64,000 bases of DNA, taken from assembly GCA_905250115.1 (NCBI GenBank), contig CAJNOI010000039.1, positions 1 to 64,000 of the forward strand. The letters are read 5' to 3'. Each line of letters starts with the position of its first letter. Within the stretch, counting starts at the first letter, position 1. Shown one piece after another: positions 45,513-58,009 of this stretch. Under the pieces are notes generated by a model. The model saw only the letters and a list, made by a program, of their open reading frames with translations. It did no database searches and was not told where the DNA came from. The position numbers were made by a program, and so were the translations under genes. Source of the DNA: Adineta steineri. Taxonomy: Eukaryota > Rotifera > Eurotatoria > Adinetida > Adinetidae.

Positions 45513-48194
45513 TTTCTTCGAGAAACTCTCAACAAGTGAGAAGGAAAATATATGCTAACCAGATCTAGAAGACGGCGAGAGAAAACGCTAATTTTCTTCA
45601 ACATCCTATTGGTTTACACAATTCATCAATCAAATTTGATCTGCAGATCTCTTTAATGATCTAAAAAGAAAAATATATTGACATCTGCAAAATTTCCTGA
45701 ATCTTGATTAATTTTATCAAATATCAATATTTTTACATAAAATATAAATTAATATTGTTTTGTTATTTTTCTTTTGCTTTTCTCTTCCTTCGTCATGCAT
45801 ATCACTCTATTTTTCTAATGATCAACAATTTAATAGCTTATACTTTTTATCATTCAAAATTAGATTATAAATATTTTATTTATCTCGGCTAAAGCACGTT
45901 TATGTATTCTTTGTAATAAATATGAAAGTAGCAATCGCTCGAAGTTTACACGTATTTATACAGCTGTTCGTATCGAAAAAATGACTTGAAGGTTATCGAT
46001 ATTGTCACAATAGGCACGAACTAAATCAACTACTGAATCAATGTCTGCAGCTGATAGTTTAAGATCTGTTGATGTAGAATATAATCAAGTCAGAGGTTCG
46101 AAAATGGATCTCAAAGAAACAATAATAATAATGCCATTTAATTCTCAAGAGATTACTGTATTAGTTAAGAAAAAAAAGTTGTTGCTATTTTTAACATAGC
46201 CACATGTCCTTCCCTTGATAAATATCATTGACTACATTATTGACAGTATCTACCAAAGTTAAGCAAGCTTACAAACATCTGTTGACATATTATCAGAGAA
46301 AAAAAATCGTCACTCGTAACTCATAAGACCAAAGTTTATAGAATCAATTTATACGATGAAAACTATTACTATATATTAAGCAAAATCGAATAAAGTACCG
46401 TTGAATTTAAATCAGACAAAAAACTAATTAGTAAATATTTTCCAAACATATTAAAGTTTCATCTCATCAATTACATTTAATTTTCAAAAAAATATGTAAA
46501 AATAATATGACACTGTTTTCAATGACACCAGAAAAGACATATCATAATCATATAGCTATTTTCTATACTGCTGTCTGTATTTATATTTCATCCAGATCTA
46601 TGACATGTTAGTTTTTGACATATTTATAATAGCAATAGTTCGGATTTCTCATCAACATCATGTCAGATGCTTTCCTGCAACGATAATATTTCAATCATTC
46701 AAACTTTATATATATATTATCACAAAAATAGTTACATCCTTATAGTACATATATCTATGTTCTTTATAAATAAAAAGAAAATTGAAAATCTAAGAATGAA
46801 AAATTATATGTCAAGATTTTAACGTCATGTCAGCAAATCATTATTCATTTTAATAAGAATCAGTAGTATACTATAAATCTTGAATTATTCATTAGTTTTA
46901 TTGATAAAATCTAAGAGAAATCTAATGTATATTTTTATCTGTCAATATGCAGAAGTTATTTATTTTCTGTAATATTACGTACTGTATCTGATATGTTGTA
47001 AAGAAATTCCGATCAAATTTTCAATAAAAGTTAGAGATTAATCATTCCAATTTGTTCACGTATATCAAAATCATTTATTAAATTATGAACAATTTATATC
47101 AGAAATAGAAACGAATAATATGTCTACTTCACCAATTGAATTCTTACCTTCTATACCATATTAAAGATTTATGTTGACGATAAAGTCAAATGTAGAACTC
47201 AGTACTGTAATCTGATCTTATTCCATCATGTATACAACATGATAGTATTTTCTTATCGTGACTTATATAAGAGGAAATTAATTTTTATAATAGACGAATT
47301 CCAATAGTGAAGACAACCGAAGAATTTAACATATTGATAATAGATTTCTATAATCTTATGAAACTTTTACATCATCCATTAATAGTTTATTCATGCGGCA
47401 TAAAAAGTATGCATTTTTGTATGAATATTAATCAATTTATTTATTTTCCTTTCACGATCGCAATCACAAATAATTCTATAATATATTCAAATCTAGATAA
47501 TCATGATGCCAATAAAAATCAGCATATATATTACTATTTTAATTGACATTAAATGATTAATAGAAAATAAATCCCAATGTATTTTCTAAAGATCTCACAA
47601 TTCAAATGCAATCTAAAGTTTTAGTCTGAGAAACTATCAAATTCACTTAAATATAATCATGTTTATATGAAAAATATTTATCCAATAAAATCTACAGCTG
47701 ATACAGATATATTTATAATTAAATTATGAAAGTATTACTTGTACTTTTCTTGTTTTCATTATAATATGGTATATCATTATCTGTTTACTATTTTCTATAA
47801 AATAACAATTACTATTAAGAACATAAAAATTAGATGAATTATCAGTAAACAGCTATATAGTCCATGAGTAATCTATTTACGATTGTCTGATCTAGATATA
47901 AATCGTTCTACTGTTGATACTAGTTTTAAGAGTAATAAGAATCAATTATCATACGTATCGTAGTCAATTTAGTTTTATTAAAATCTTCCTATACTTCAAA
48001 AATTTGAAACAGTAATAAAATATATTCATGACAGGAAGCAAGCGCCATCTGAAATGTCAAGTATATCTATTCTGTACGGCTTGCAGAAGAATCGAATCCG
48101 CTCTAACTTTTTCTCATCTATATAACCAGCTGATAGTTATTCTTATTCGTCAATAGTTTATGGTTTCACAATACTTTTTTGTATTTCTATTTAA
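45513..48194. other. Long intergenic region (divergent promoters of BK and MTMR14)
   Basis: About 2.7 kb of AT-rich DNA upstream of both the BK gene (-) and MTMR14 (+). Short open frames (for example 47307-47546) show no domain. No repeat family, tRNA or conserved exon recognised. Confidence 0.5.
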
Positions 48195-50608
48195 ATGGAA
48201 CAATCTACTGCATCACCACGAACTACAACAATAAATATCGATGATATTATTACAGTTCTTCGCATTGCTACACAAAATCAATATAGTGCTCGAGAACTTC
48301 ATACAACGGTTTGTTTTAAATTTTTTCTTCTATTTAAAAAAGATAAATAAATTTATAATCTTTGCTTTATTAAAGAATGCAACAATTGAATTAAATTTCA
48401 CAAGTCTTTTTGGACAAGATTATGAATATCAAGTTTGTTTATTTTTTTTTTGTCAACACCTTTTTTTCTATTATTTCTGTAGTTAATATCTAATACAAAT
48501 GGTGAATTATCTTTATATTATCCACGACGAATTCTTGTTCCTACAATTGATAAATGGTCAAATATAACAACATCAAAAATACAAACTACACTCGATCTTC
48601 GTGATTATTTTGTTCGATCTCGTATTGCTCGATGTCGCTCACGATTTGTTGTTCCTGTTATATTAATTGATGGAAAAGTTAGTTTTTTATTCAACGAAAA
48701 TTTATTTTTTATTCTTTATTAATCATTTAAGTACATCTGTCGATCTTCAACAGTTGCTTCTTGGGGTGAAGTCTATTCTCGTTCAGGTGTTGATCGTTTA
48801 TTAGATACAAGTACTCGTACAACAGCTCCATTGATACTTGATTCTCCAGTGAATCCATCTGGAGTCACCACTGATCTTGATGGACCACCAAATATTGCAA
48901 TTGAAGGTGCTGCTGCCGCTGCTGCTTCGTCAAATACTGAAGTACCTCAACAACAAAATATATTTGATAAACTTCGTGGTGCTGATATTGATCTATTAAA
49001 AGTACTTGATGTTAGTTCAATCGTTAATTTAATGGTTGAAAAACGAAAAATAATGTTTGGCGTTAAGTACGAATATAATTATTTATAGAAACAAAAAAAA
49101 TTATATTTTTCATTATTTTTTAGTGTAACATCATCAGAAAATTCAGATAAAGAAAATCGTTATCGAGATTTTCAATTGTTAATTCTTCCTTATCCAGGTA
49201 GAATCAATGAAATCTTAAAATAACATAATTAAATTCATTTATTTTTGATATTAAGGATGTGAACATTTTCGAGATTTTTCAGTGCAAAGATATAATGGTG
49301 AATTAATGTTTTATGATTGGTCATTACCATTAAATGATTCGTCATTTCATGTGCCTGAACGTGTTTCATCTCTTGTAAAAACAGATTGGTCATTTTGGAA
49401 GGTAATTTTTCAGTTTCTTATCGATAACTATCAATCTATCAAAGTAGTCATGGAATTCAATTGATCTCACTAAAAATTATCTTCAATTAATTATACGTCA
49501 TCTTGAAATAGGTATTTTTCCTTTTATCTATAGAAAAATCTATCAATGTGAATTCATCTTTTATAGATGAACATGGACTTTTGGTACATTGTATATCAGG
49601 TTGGGATCGTACGCCATTGTTTATATCTCTATTACGTTTATCATTATGGGCTGATGGTTGGATTCATCAATCACTTACTGTTGAGGAAATCCTCTATTTG
49701 ACTTTAGCTTATGATTGGTATTTATTCGGGTATAAGACTTTTTTTCAGTAATTTGATTAAATTAAAGATTAGATTTTTTCTTCAAATAGACATTGCTTAC
49801 CTGAACGATTACTTCGTGGCGAAGAAGTAAGTTTTATATTAAAAAAATAAATAAATGAGATAATTTAATTTTCTGAATAGATTCTTTATTTTTCTTTTAT
49901 GATGCTTCCACATTTATGTTCCAACGACTTTGTTTATAAACGATCGAATAAGTATGTTTAAAAGATATAGAAACCTATGTATTACACTTTATAAATGATC
50001 GATAAATTCATTTGAAGGAATACGATTCAGTTTAATGACTATTATTTTCCTTTATTTATTTAGTCCTCCGAATTCACAGTTAAACACTACTACGTCAGAT
50101 CGATCTGAAAGTGTTTATTCTATTAGGTAAATTTTTAAACATATTTTTGATTTTATTTTCATTATTGTTCAATATTTCAGTGCTTTGACACGTTTGAATG
50201 ATGCTAATTCAAATTCTTCACCTCCAGTCGATACCACTGATCATTCAACAATAAATTTTAATCGAAATGCAGATGAAATATCATTTGCTCAAAAATCTGA
50301 CTTAAATTCGAACGAAGAACATGAAAATACAAGTTCGCCACCAAAAACAATTCGTGAAGAAAAATTACTTGCTGTTTCTCATCTTTTTCAATTATGTTAT
50401 CGAACTGTGATACCAAATCGACCACCACCAGTTGCTTCCAATACAAATCTATTACCACAAGGCCTGAGTGCATTTAATCCTAGGCCAATCGGTATGCATT
50501 TATTTTGTTTCTTTTTGAATAAAAAAACCCTTTGTTTTTATTTTAGGACGAGAAATAGCTCGTTCATTTAATAATTTTATCGGTCAATGGCGCACTCAAC
50601 CTCGTTGA
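48195..50608 (+). CDS. MTMR14: Myotubularin-related phosphoinositide 3-phosphatase (MTMR14-like), 13 exons, 563 aa
   Basis: Exons 48195-48308, 48376-48432, 48483-48677, 48732-49066, 49124-49197, 49256-49401, 49448-49511, 49567-49729, 49790-49826, 49881-49951, 50064-50126, 50181-50491 and 50547-50608 join to 563 aa. The family removes the 3-phosphate of PI3P and PI(3,5)P2 and damps autophagy and muscle calcium signalling. Seen: YICRSSTVASWGEVYSRSG, FDKLRGADIDLLK, NLMVEK, LPYPGCEHFRDF, and the active-site loop C337-I-S-G-W-D-R343 within LLVHCISGWDRTPLFISLL. ADGWIHQSL and LAYDWYLFGH follow as in vertebrate MTMR14. The CX5R Cys and Arg are intact. The C-terminus after 420 is shorter and less conserved but ends in a similar RSFNNFIG piece. 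Introns are 47-112 bases. Confidence 0.93.
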
Positions 50609-51683
50609 TAGCATGTGTTTGATGACTATGTATATGCGCACGCCTTTAAACTGCATCTAATTCGTTTCATTATCTTTTAAGTTTTTGATTTTCTTTAAAA
50701 CTGTGATTGTTTTTTAATTGAACGGATAGATATATTCGAATGTATAACTTATTTTGAACCAAAAACAGAAATTCGTTGAACATTTTTTTTCCAATTTTAT
50801 TGTTATATTTCCTTGTCACAGTCCATAGATAAAGTTAAATTATGTCTAATTAACAAAAAGCAACAAACGTATTTATTGTGAATTGAATAATATAAAATCA
50901 TACCTAATCTTGATAACTTTGTTTTTATATATACGAAATATGGTAATTATTAATAGAAGCCCGCTTAGATTGAAATATATACATATAAAGAAACTAAGCA
51001 GTGCCTTTCAAGAAAAGTTCGTCTTGATCAGATCCATCGTTTTTTTGTGATTAATAACTTGTTAAATAAAGTGTAACATTAAGTTTCAACAACAATATGA
51101 GGTGTATAATTTAGGATGCATTTTTGTTCTCAAGATTTCAATGGGATTGATGCTCGACAATACAATGAAGAGTGAAGCCTCTCAAACTATGTACCAGATG
51201 CCCCGTAATGATTGCAACACATAGTCATTTTTACTTTACAGAATATTGAAAATTGTTTGTACTATCAATTCGTACTTTTTTTCTTTCTTTTGCTTGTATT
51301 TATGTTTATGTATACAGTTTTATTTTTATTTTCTTTTATTATTATGAGTAAAAGAGTCTCTTTGTATATTAACCATACGCCCCATTCAGACAAGCAAAAA
51401 TTAAGGATAAAATGATGTACTCAAAAGCCACGACTTTTTCCTCTGGTAACATAATATAATATGTAGATATGGGTGAAAAAAATAAATACTATAGCGTAAT
51501 ACGTTTGTCTGTAAGTATCCTCTTCGATCATTGTTATGCTTCATTGCTTATGACTCATTATGATTCGTAATTTTTTTGTTATTTCGATAAATGTAAGTTT
51601 TAAGTAGAAGAGAATTAAATCGGTGTAGATACGTATAACGTTGAAACGTTTTTTTATTAACTCTATTTTAATAATTGTATATA
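50609..51683. other. Intergenic AT-rich DNA
   Basis: About 1.1 kb between MTMR14 and the third ART-TPR gene. No gene or repeat recognised; unlike modules 1 and 2, there is no G-rich telomere-like start here. Confidence 0.5.
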
Positions 51684-53734
51684 ATGGCTGCATTATCAAG
51701 TATTCCACAATGTCAAAATCTTGAAACATTTACACTTGTTTGGCTCGATAGTTTAGTTAATATTTCACAAGAAAATATTGATACGAAGGTATTACTTCGA
51801 AATGCAATTAATAATTTACAAGCATTCGATGATAGTGATAAATGTGTGGAATACATTCAACTTGTGTCTGAAGAAAGAATTGTTCTGATTGTTAGTGGTC
51901 GACTAGGACGAGAAGTTGTACCACGTATTCATCAACTTCCACATCTAATTGCAATCTATGTTTATTGTACTGATAAGAAACGAAATGAAGAATGGGCTAA
52001 TAATTATATGAAAGTAAATATAAATTTGGAAAAAAACATAAAGATTTTTATTTTAATTAGATAAAAGATGTAATCGTTGATTTAACTACATTAATTACAA
52101 GAATCCAATCTGATCAAAGTAAACGAAATGAATATAAAATTGATGAACCATTACCAATAAGTTTTTTTCATACAAAAACTCATCAGAAAAAAAGTTCACG
52201 TATTGATAATGATAACTTTATTCATTTACAAGTATTAATCGATTGTTTAAGTCGAATGAAATCGACTTTAAAGGATAAAAATGAACTTATTTCATTATGT
52301 GAAAATGAATATAATGGAAATCAAACTGAATTAAATGTTATTCATGAATTTGAAGAAAAATATTCAGAAGATCGAGCCATATGGTGGTTTACAAGAGAAA
52401 GTTTTGTTTGTCGTATGTTAAATAAAGCATTTCAAGTTATAAACATCGATTTATTATATCATTTACACTTTTTTATTCGTGATATTCGAGAACAATTAAT
52501 AGAAAATAAATGTTCATCTGTAATCCATACTTATCGTGCTCAATTAATGTCAAATGAAGAAGTACAAGCATTGAAAGATTCTATTGGAGAATTAATTTCA
52601 ATTAATACATTTCTTCCAACAATCCCGAATCATCAACGAGCACTTACAATTTTAGAAAATTCAGATATGTCTCATGATTTAAAACGAGTTCTTTTTGAAA
52701 TAAATGCCGATCCACAATTAAGTGAACTCAGACCATTTAGTAATATTACTTCATTAAATTATTTTACCGGTATCGAAGTTATCTTATTCATGGCCGGAAC
52801 AATTTTTCGTCCAACTGATATTCATGAAGAAAATGGTATTTTAGTTATTCAAATGGAAGTATGTAGTGATAATCATAAAACAATGAAGATAATTTTAGAA
52901 AATATGAAAGCTGAATGTTATAATGGTGAAACGAATCTACTTTCATTTAGTAATATACTTTTAAAAATGAAAAGATTTGGTGATTCGGAAAAATATTATA
53001 ATCGAGTTTTACATGATATGCCTAATGATTATCATTCAGTTGCACATTGTTATCAAGGACTTGGTAATGTAGCTATGGAAAAACATGATTATGATTTATC
53101 TCTTGAATGGTATCAAAAAGCACTTGATACGAATCGACTTGTATTAAGATCGGAAGATCCCGAAATTGCTTCTGGATATAGTATTATGGCAGATGCTTAT
53201 GTTAAGAAAGGTACATTTAATGAAGCATATGAATTATATACACAAGCATTACAAATATGGATTCGTGCATTAGGTAAAGATCATCCAAAAGTTGCAACAT
53301 GTTATAAAAATATGGCTTGTGCTTTTAAAATGGAAGAAAGATATTCCGAAGCACTTGAATATTTTACAAAAGCTTTGGCAATTCGTGAAAAAAAATCTTC
53401 CGATCATCAACTTGATGTGGCTAAGTTACATAACTATATTGCAGATATTTATATGTCACTTAATGATATGGATCAAGCATTAAAACATTATAATTCAGCT
53501 CTTGTATGTCTTACAAAAATTTATTCTTCTAAACATATAGATGTTTTATTAATCATTCGAAATATTGGTCTGTGTTATGAAACATTGGGTGATCTAAATC
53601 AAGCTTTAGCACACTTTGAAAAAGTAGCTTTAAAACGTCGTCAGTTGTTATTATCAGATCATTCAGGTGTTATTCAAATTTCAGATGATATTGAACGTGT
53701 ATCGTCTAAATTGAGTAATATTGCAGAATTTTAA
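51684..53734 (+). CDS. Divergent ART-TPR protein with degenerate ART catalytic site, 2 exons, 667 aa
   Basis: Exons 51684-52013 and 52061-53734 (47-base intron) join to 667 aa. It has the same architecture as the 30.2-kb gene: alpha/beta N-terminal domain (LVWLDSLV, IVLIVSGRLGREVVPRIHQL, IAIYVYC), linker with AIWWFTRESF, ART-like domain, and about five TPRs (CYQGLGNVAMEKHDYDLSLE, KNMACAFKMEERYSEALEYF). It lacks the MG myristoyl start. In the ART region the Arg survives (TYRAQ), but the Ser motif is not recognisable (NTFLPTIP), and the E-x-E that should precede ILF reads I-E-V. ADP-ribosyltransferase activity is therefore unlikely; a binding or regulatory role is inferred. Codon use is AT-richer, like the surrounding host genes. 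Confidence 0.85.
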
Positions 53735-54140
53735 ATTGATTTATAGTAACATGAATAATCAGAAAACAAACAACTCATTTTTCTTTTATTGTAAACATAG
53801 TTTAAATTGCTAACAAACTAACTATCGGAATATATTATCTCGAAAAATTTGAAATATGTATGGTATTATTGTTTTGTCAATAGAGCAAATATTTTGTTTT
53901 TATGTAAAACGATTCTATTGTTATATCATAGACGAAAATATGTTGTTTATTTTTCTTATTATACTTTTAATCGATCATATTGAAATTATCTGTATTAATC
54001 ATACAGGAAAACAGCTTTGAGAAAAAAAAGAATCAAAATAAATTATTTACAAAGTTCGCTCTCTTTTCTTTTTTAATGTTCCGAATAAATAAATGAATTT
54101 TTACAATAAACAATAAGAGATTAAGATAAAATACTGTTAT
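53735..54140. other. Convergent intergenic spacer
   Basis: About 0.4 kb between two converging genes. It holds AATAAA-like signals (for example near 54085) and nothing else recognised. Confidence 0.5.
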
Positions 54141-55580
54141 TTATTTGCTTATTTTTAATTTCCATTTAAATTGTTTAATATGATTATCAAGTTTGTCTTC
54201 TGGATTATTTCCATAGTCATCTGAGTTTACTGTCGATGTTGATGATGAGGATGAGGATGATAAATGATGATTATTTTTATCAAAACTTTTCGATAAATCC
54301 ATTGCTAATGAACAACCAGATGCAAGTATACTATCATCTTCTCCTCGGCGTGCCAAACGATTATTATTTGGATAAAAGATTTCTTCGTGTGAAAGTGCTC
54401 GACGATTATTTGATTTACGTTGATGTTTGATTGATGAATGATGACGAAGTATAGATGGTTTGGAATATTGTAAAACAAGTGTAGACAATGATAAACTACG
54501 TCCATGATTTTGTGATGGATTTAATTTACGATTTTTAAGATATTTTGATGATGATACTGATGCCGATGCAGTTAATACTGGAGGTAATACTCGCTGTGTT
54601 AATTTTTGTTGATGAGCAAATGTTGTTACACTTTGACGCCAATCTAATGGAATTTTATTATGACAAAATGATGAGGAATTTTCTGGTGAATCTTCAGATA
54701 CATGTTGAAGTCGTGGTGATGGAGATTCAGTTTCTAAATAAAATAGATATAAAATTCTTTATATTGAATGATGAAATTTTTGCTTAGTTAGAAAACTCAT
54801 GATTTATTCATCTGCAAATAAATCTTACGCTAACTAGAATGGGCAAAGCTTTTACACGATTGATTTCTGTATGGAAAAGAAGATCTCGATTAAATATTCT
54901 ATTTTAATTAATTTTATGTATATCATGATACACAAATTGATTGATTATAGAATGAAATATTTGCATATTTTACCTTTAACTGGTATATTTTCATTCCTAT
55001 TCTTTTCTTGTTTACATAATTCTTCTAATTCTTCTTCTTTTTCTTGTAATTGTTTATGTAATTGTTGTAATTGTTCACATAATGCTATTTGTTTATTAAT
55101 ATTTTGTTGTATAATAACTAATTTTAATTGTGTCATAGATGCTTGTGTTATACGTCTAACTAATGTTTCATGATCATCATGTTCAACTGTTTCATCATTA
55201 ACAGATAAAATAACTGAACCAGCACGTAAACCTGCATCCCATGCTGGACTTTGTTCTTGTACATTATCAACATATGTAACCAATTGTATAGGTGCTATTT
55301 GTGATGATGATAAACAAAAGGAATTTGATGCTGATGATTTACGACTTAATGTACTTCCAGATGATAATGATACAAGTGAACATGCTGAATCATCAGTTGA
55401 TAATGGATTTAATGAAGCAAAACCATATGTTTGAATTGAAAATCCATATGATGCACTAGTTGTTGTTTTTTCAATAGTTATTGTACGTGGACGATAAAGA
55501 TCTAATGATTGTGAATGACGACGTCGAAGAACTGGTCGACGAAGTGCAGCTGGTGTTGAAGAAGAAGATATAGTTAGCAT
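54141..55580 (-). CDS. PDZ scaffold related to tamalin (GRASP)/CYTIP, 2 exons, 399 aa
   Basis: Exons 54974-55580 and 54141-54733 join to 399 aa. Seen: a Ser/Arg-rich start; a PDZ domain with the carboxylate-loop region SYGFSIQTYGF, an inserted Ser-rich loop (about 60-90), LVTYVDNVQEQSPAWDAGLR and GSVILSVNDETVEHDDHETL; directly followed by a leucine-rich coiled coil (ALCEQLQQLHKQLQEKEEEL); then a long Ser/Asn-rich tail without domains. PDZ plus adjacent coiled coil, with the F-x-I-Q-T-Y-G string, matches tamalin/CYTIP, which link receptors to ARF exchange factors. The tail differs and partners are unknown. It is divergent from eS28, 380 bp away. Confidence 0.82.
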
Positions 55581-55960
55581 TATGTTTTTTCTTATGAAGG
55601 TACTCTAATAGTTATTTTCGTCTTCATGTCAAATGCATCCATAGAATAAAATACAGATGATTTGAAAGATTTTATTGGTGAAATTAAGAAATTTTAAGTT
55701 TAGATTTATTAAATGAAAATAGAATAGATTATTTAAGAAGTTTATTTATGAATTTATAAAAAATAAAAAATCTTAAATGAAGGTCTAAGTACGAACTGTT
55801 TAAGATGGCGACACATAGCTTGTTCTTTTCTTTTTTCTTCATTTAGATTTTAATAGGGAAAAGATTTTGATAATGATAAGTTGCTATAAAATTAGTTTTT
55901 CTTCAAATTTCTAGATTTCGTCGTTTCTTTGAAGTCGACTAGAAAAATCAAATTATCATC
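55581..55960. other. Divergent promoter region (PDZ gene / eS28)
   Basis: 380 bp between two divergent starts. The stretch before eS28 is pyrimidine-rich (TTCTTTTCTTTTTTCTTC near 55823-55842), as is common for ribosomal-protein promoters and TOP-type 5' ends. No TATA box is evident. Confidence 0.45.
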
Positions 55961-56234
55961 ATGGATAAAAACCCAACTGGTGGTGTTATGGCTCGTGTTG
56001 TTAAAATTCTTGGTCGTACTGGCAGTCAGGGCCAATGTACACAAGTACGTGTCGAAATTATCGATACATCATCATCAAAACGATCCATTATACGTAATGT
56101 TAAAGGTCCAGTGTAAGTTTTCATTTTTAGAATTAGTTGATTTTTTGATTTAATCTAAAATTTTTGTCTTTAGACGTGTTGATGATGTACTCGTTCTTCT
56201 AGAATCTGAACGTGAAGCTCGTCGTCTTCGATAA
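55961..56234 (+). CDS. RPS28: 40S ribosomal protein eS28, 2 exons, 70 aa
   Basis: Exons 55961-56112 and 56174-56234 (61-base intron) join to 70 aa; vertebrate eS28 is 69. Seen: [29 protein letters not shown] and the C-terminus [12 protein letters not shown], all nearly invariant in eukaryotes. It sits at the mRNA exit side of the small subunit. The N-terminus ([13 protein letters not shown]) is the variable part of the family. Confidence 0.98.
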
Positions 56235-56239
56235 TTATC

Positions 56240-56278
56240 GAATAAAAGAAAAAATTTGTTTATGCCAAGTTCAATAAA
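56240..56278 (+). terminator. Polyadenylation signals of eS28
   Basis: Two AATAAA hexamers (56241-56246 and 56273-56278) lie 7 and 39 bases after the eS28 stop, fitting a very short 3' UTR. Confidence 0.6.
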
Positions 56279-58009
56279 ACAATGGCTATTTGTTGTTTGT
56301 TTTTTATTTTTTCTATTTACTACGTATTAACATCGAGAACATATTAGAAAAGTAATAAACAAACTGATGATACAAGATATTTTTGTTTTCGATTAAACTA
56401 AACAGAAATTGTTGTTTTTTTTAATTGAATCTTTCATATTAATTTCAAATAGATCTAATGAAGAACAAGACGATCGAGTATAATCGATAGTTTTAAGATA
56501 TTTCATCTATAGTAAATGTAAAACTACTATAACTAAACAGTTTTATTATACTGTAAGTTCAAATTTGTAGATGGTTGTGGAAATACAAAACCTTATCAAT
56601 ATGAATAATTGATTGAAAGTATTCACTTTTATTCTCTAACGAAGATTATTTGACATTTCAAAAAAGTAGTTTATCATCGATCTATTTTCCAGTCAAATAA
56701 TTCTTATTACACTAATATTTTGTCATAGTAATCATCTTCACTACAATAAACTCGTGTAATTACATAGCTCCTAGACATACCTGATCTTCGTAGTTTGATT
56801 CATCTTTACATCAAAAAGTCATAAATAATAATAATTCATATCTTTATTTAACTATAACTGAAATTTATGATAAAGTCAGTTCTGTTGTCACCAATCCGTT
56901 GTATTATACAATTTAGTTTAATTGCAAACAAATCACATAAATATCTCGAAATTCCAAAGGATTAAAAATAGCCTAGAAATATATTTAAATCTTCCGGTAA
57001 TTCTATGATGTCTTATATAAATCAAGAAGCTTGTTATTCAGAAAAATCTGATTGAGAAACATTTTTATAAAGTCGTATGAAATCATTGGTATCTAACTGT
57101 TGAATACTTTGATGCTCACTTATAACAATATTATTACATCTATTGCAATTCTATATACTAAAATGTCCTTATTCTTGTATCTAATTTGAGAGTAAAGAAA
57201 AGTCTTTTTTTAATTATCTTTAATAGATATTAGTCACGTAATAGATAAAAATTGTAATGATAAAGATCATTATAATATTACAATAAATGCGCTTAGTTTT
57301 AAAACGTAATATGTAATGCATGCTATTATTCGATAAAAATATCTATAATTAAAACAAAAATATTAAATAAAAAATACGCTATACAATTATTTATGAGAAG
57401 TGATAACTTTTTAATACTTCCACCGAGAAATATAAAGAAAGTCAATATACATAACATTAAAAATTAGATAGCTATTGTACATTGTCTAAAAAGAAAACAT
57501 ATCTGTTTATAAGTCTTTCGAAAATATAATTTATCATAAATAAGAAACAAACTCTAATTATAGAACCTGCCTATTAGCAAAATTCATGTCTCAATGAAAG
57601 GAGATCAATTGTACTGGAAAATAAAGAAAAATTTTTCATTAACATCAAGCAGAAAATCATTCTGATACATCTAGCCATCCATGATGTTGTATATATTTCA
57701 AAATTAATAATATCTGACATAATTTATCTGAGAAAACAAGCTAAAAAACTTTCCATATGAATAAAAATACTTGCAGTTAATTATATATTTTCAGTAGAAA
57801 AAAAACGAAAGATTATCAATGTCTTGAGGCTAAATAAACATTCAACCATGAAATATATATATATTAGTTATAGAAAAATGAGTTTTTCTATATCAATTTA
57901 CTGAAGCAAAAAGAAAAATGTTTTTCTTATATAAAATAATAGAGTAGAAGTTTATTTCGTACCGAAAAAATAGGTCTATACAAAAAAAAAAAGAAAAAAC
58001 AAATATTGT
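56279..58009. other. Intergenic AT-rich DNA
   Basis: About 1.7 kb with no supported gene or repeat on either strand. Confidence 0.5.
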
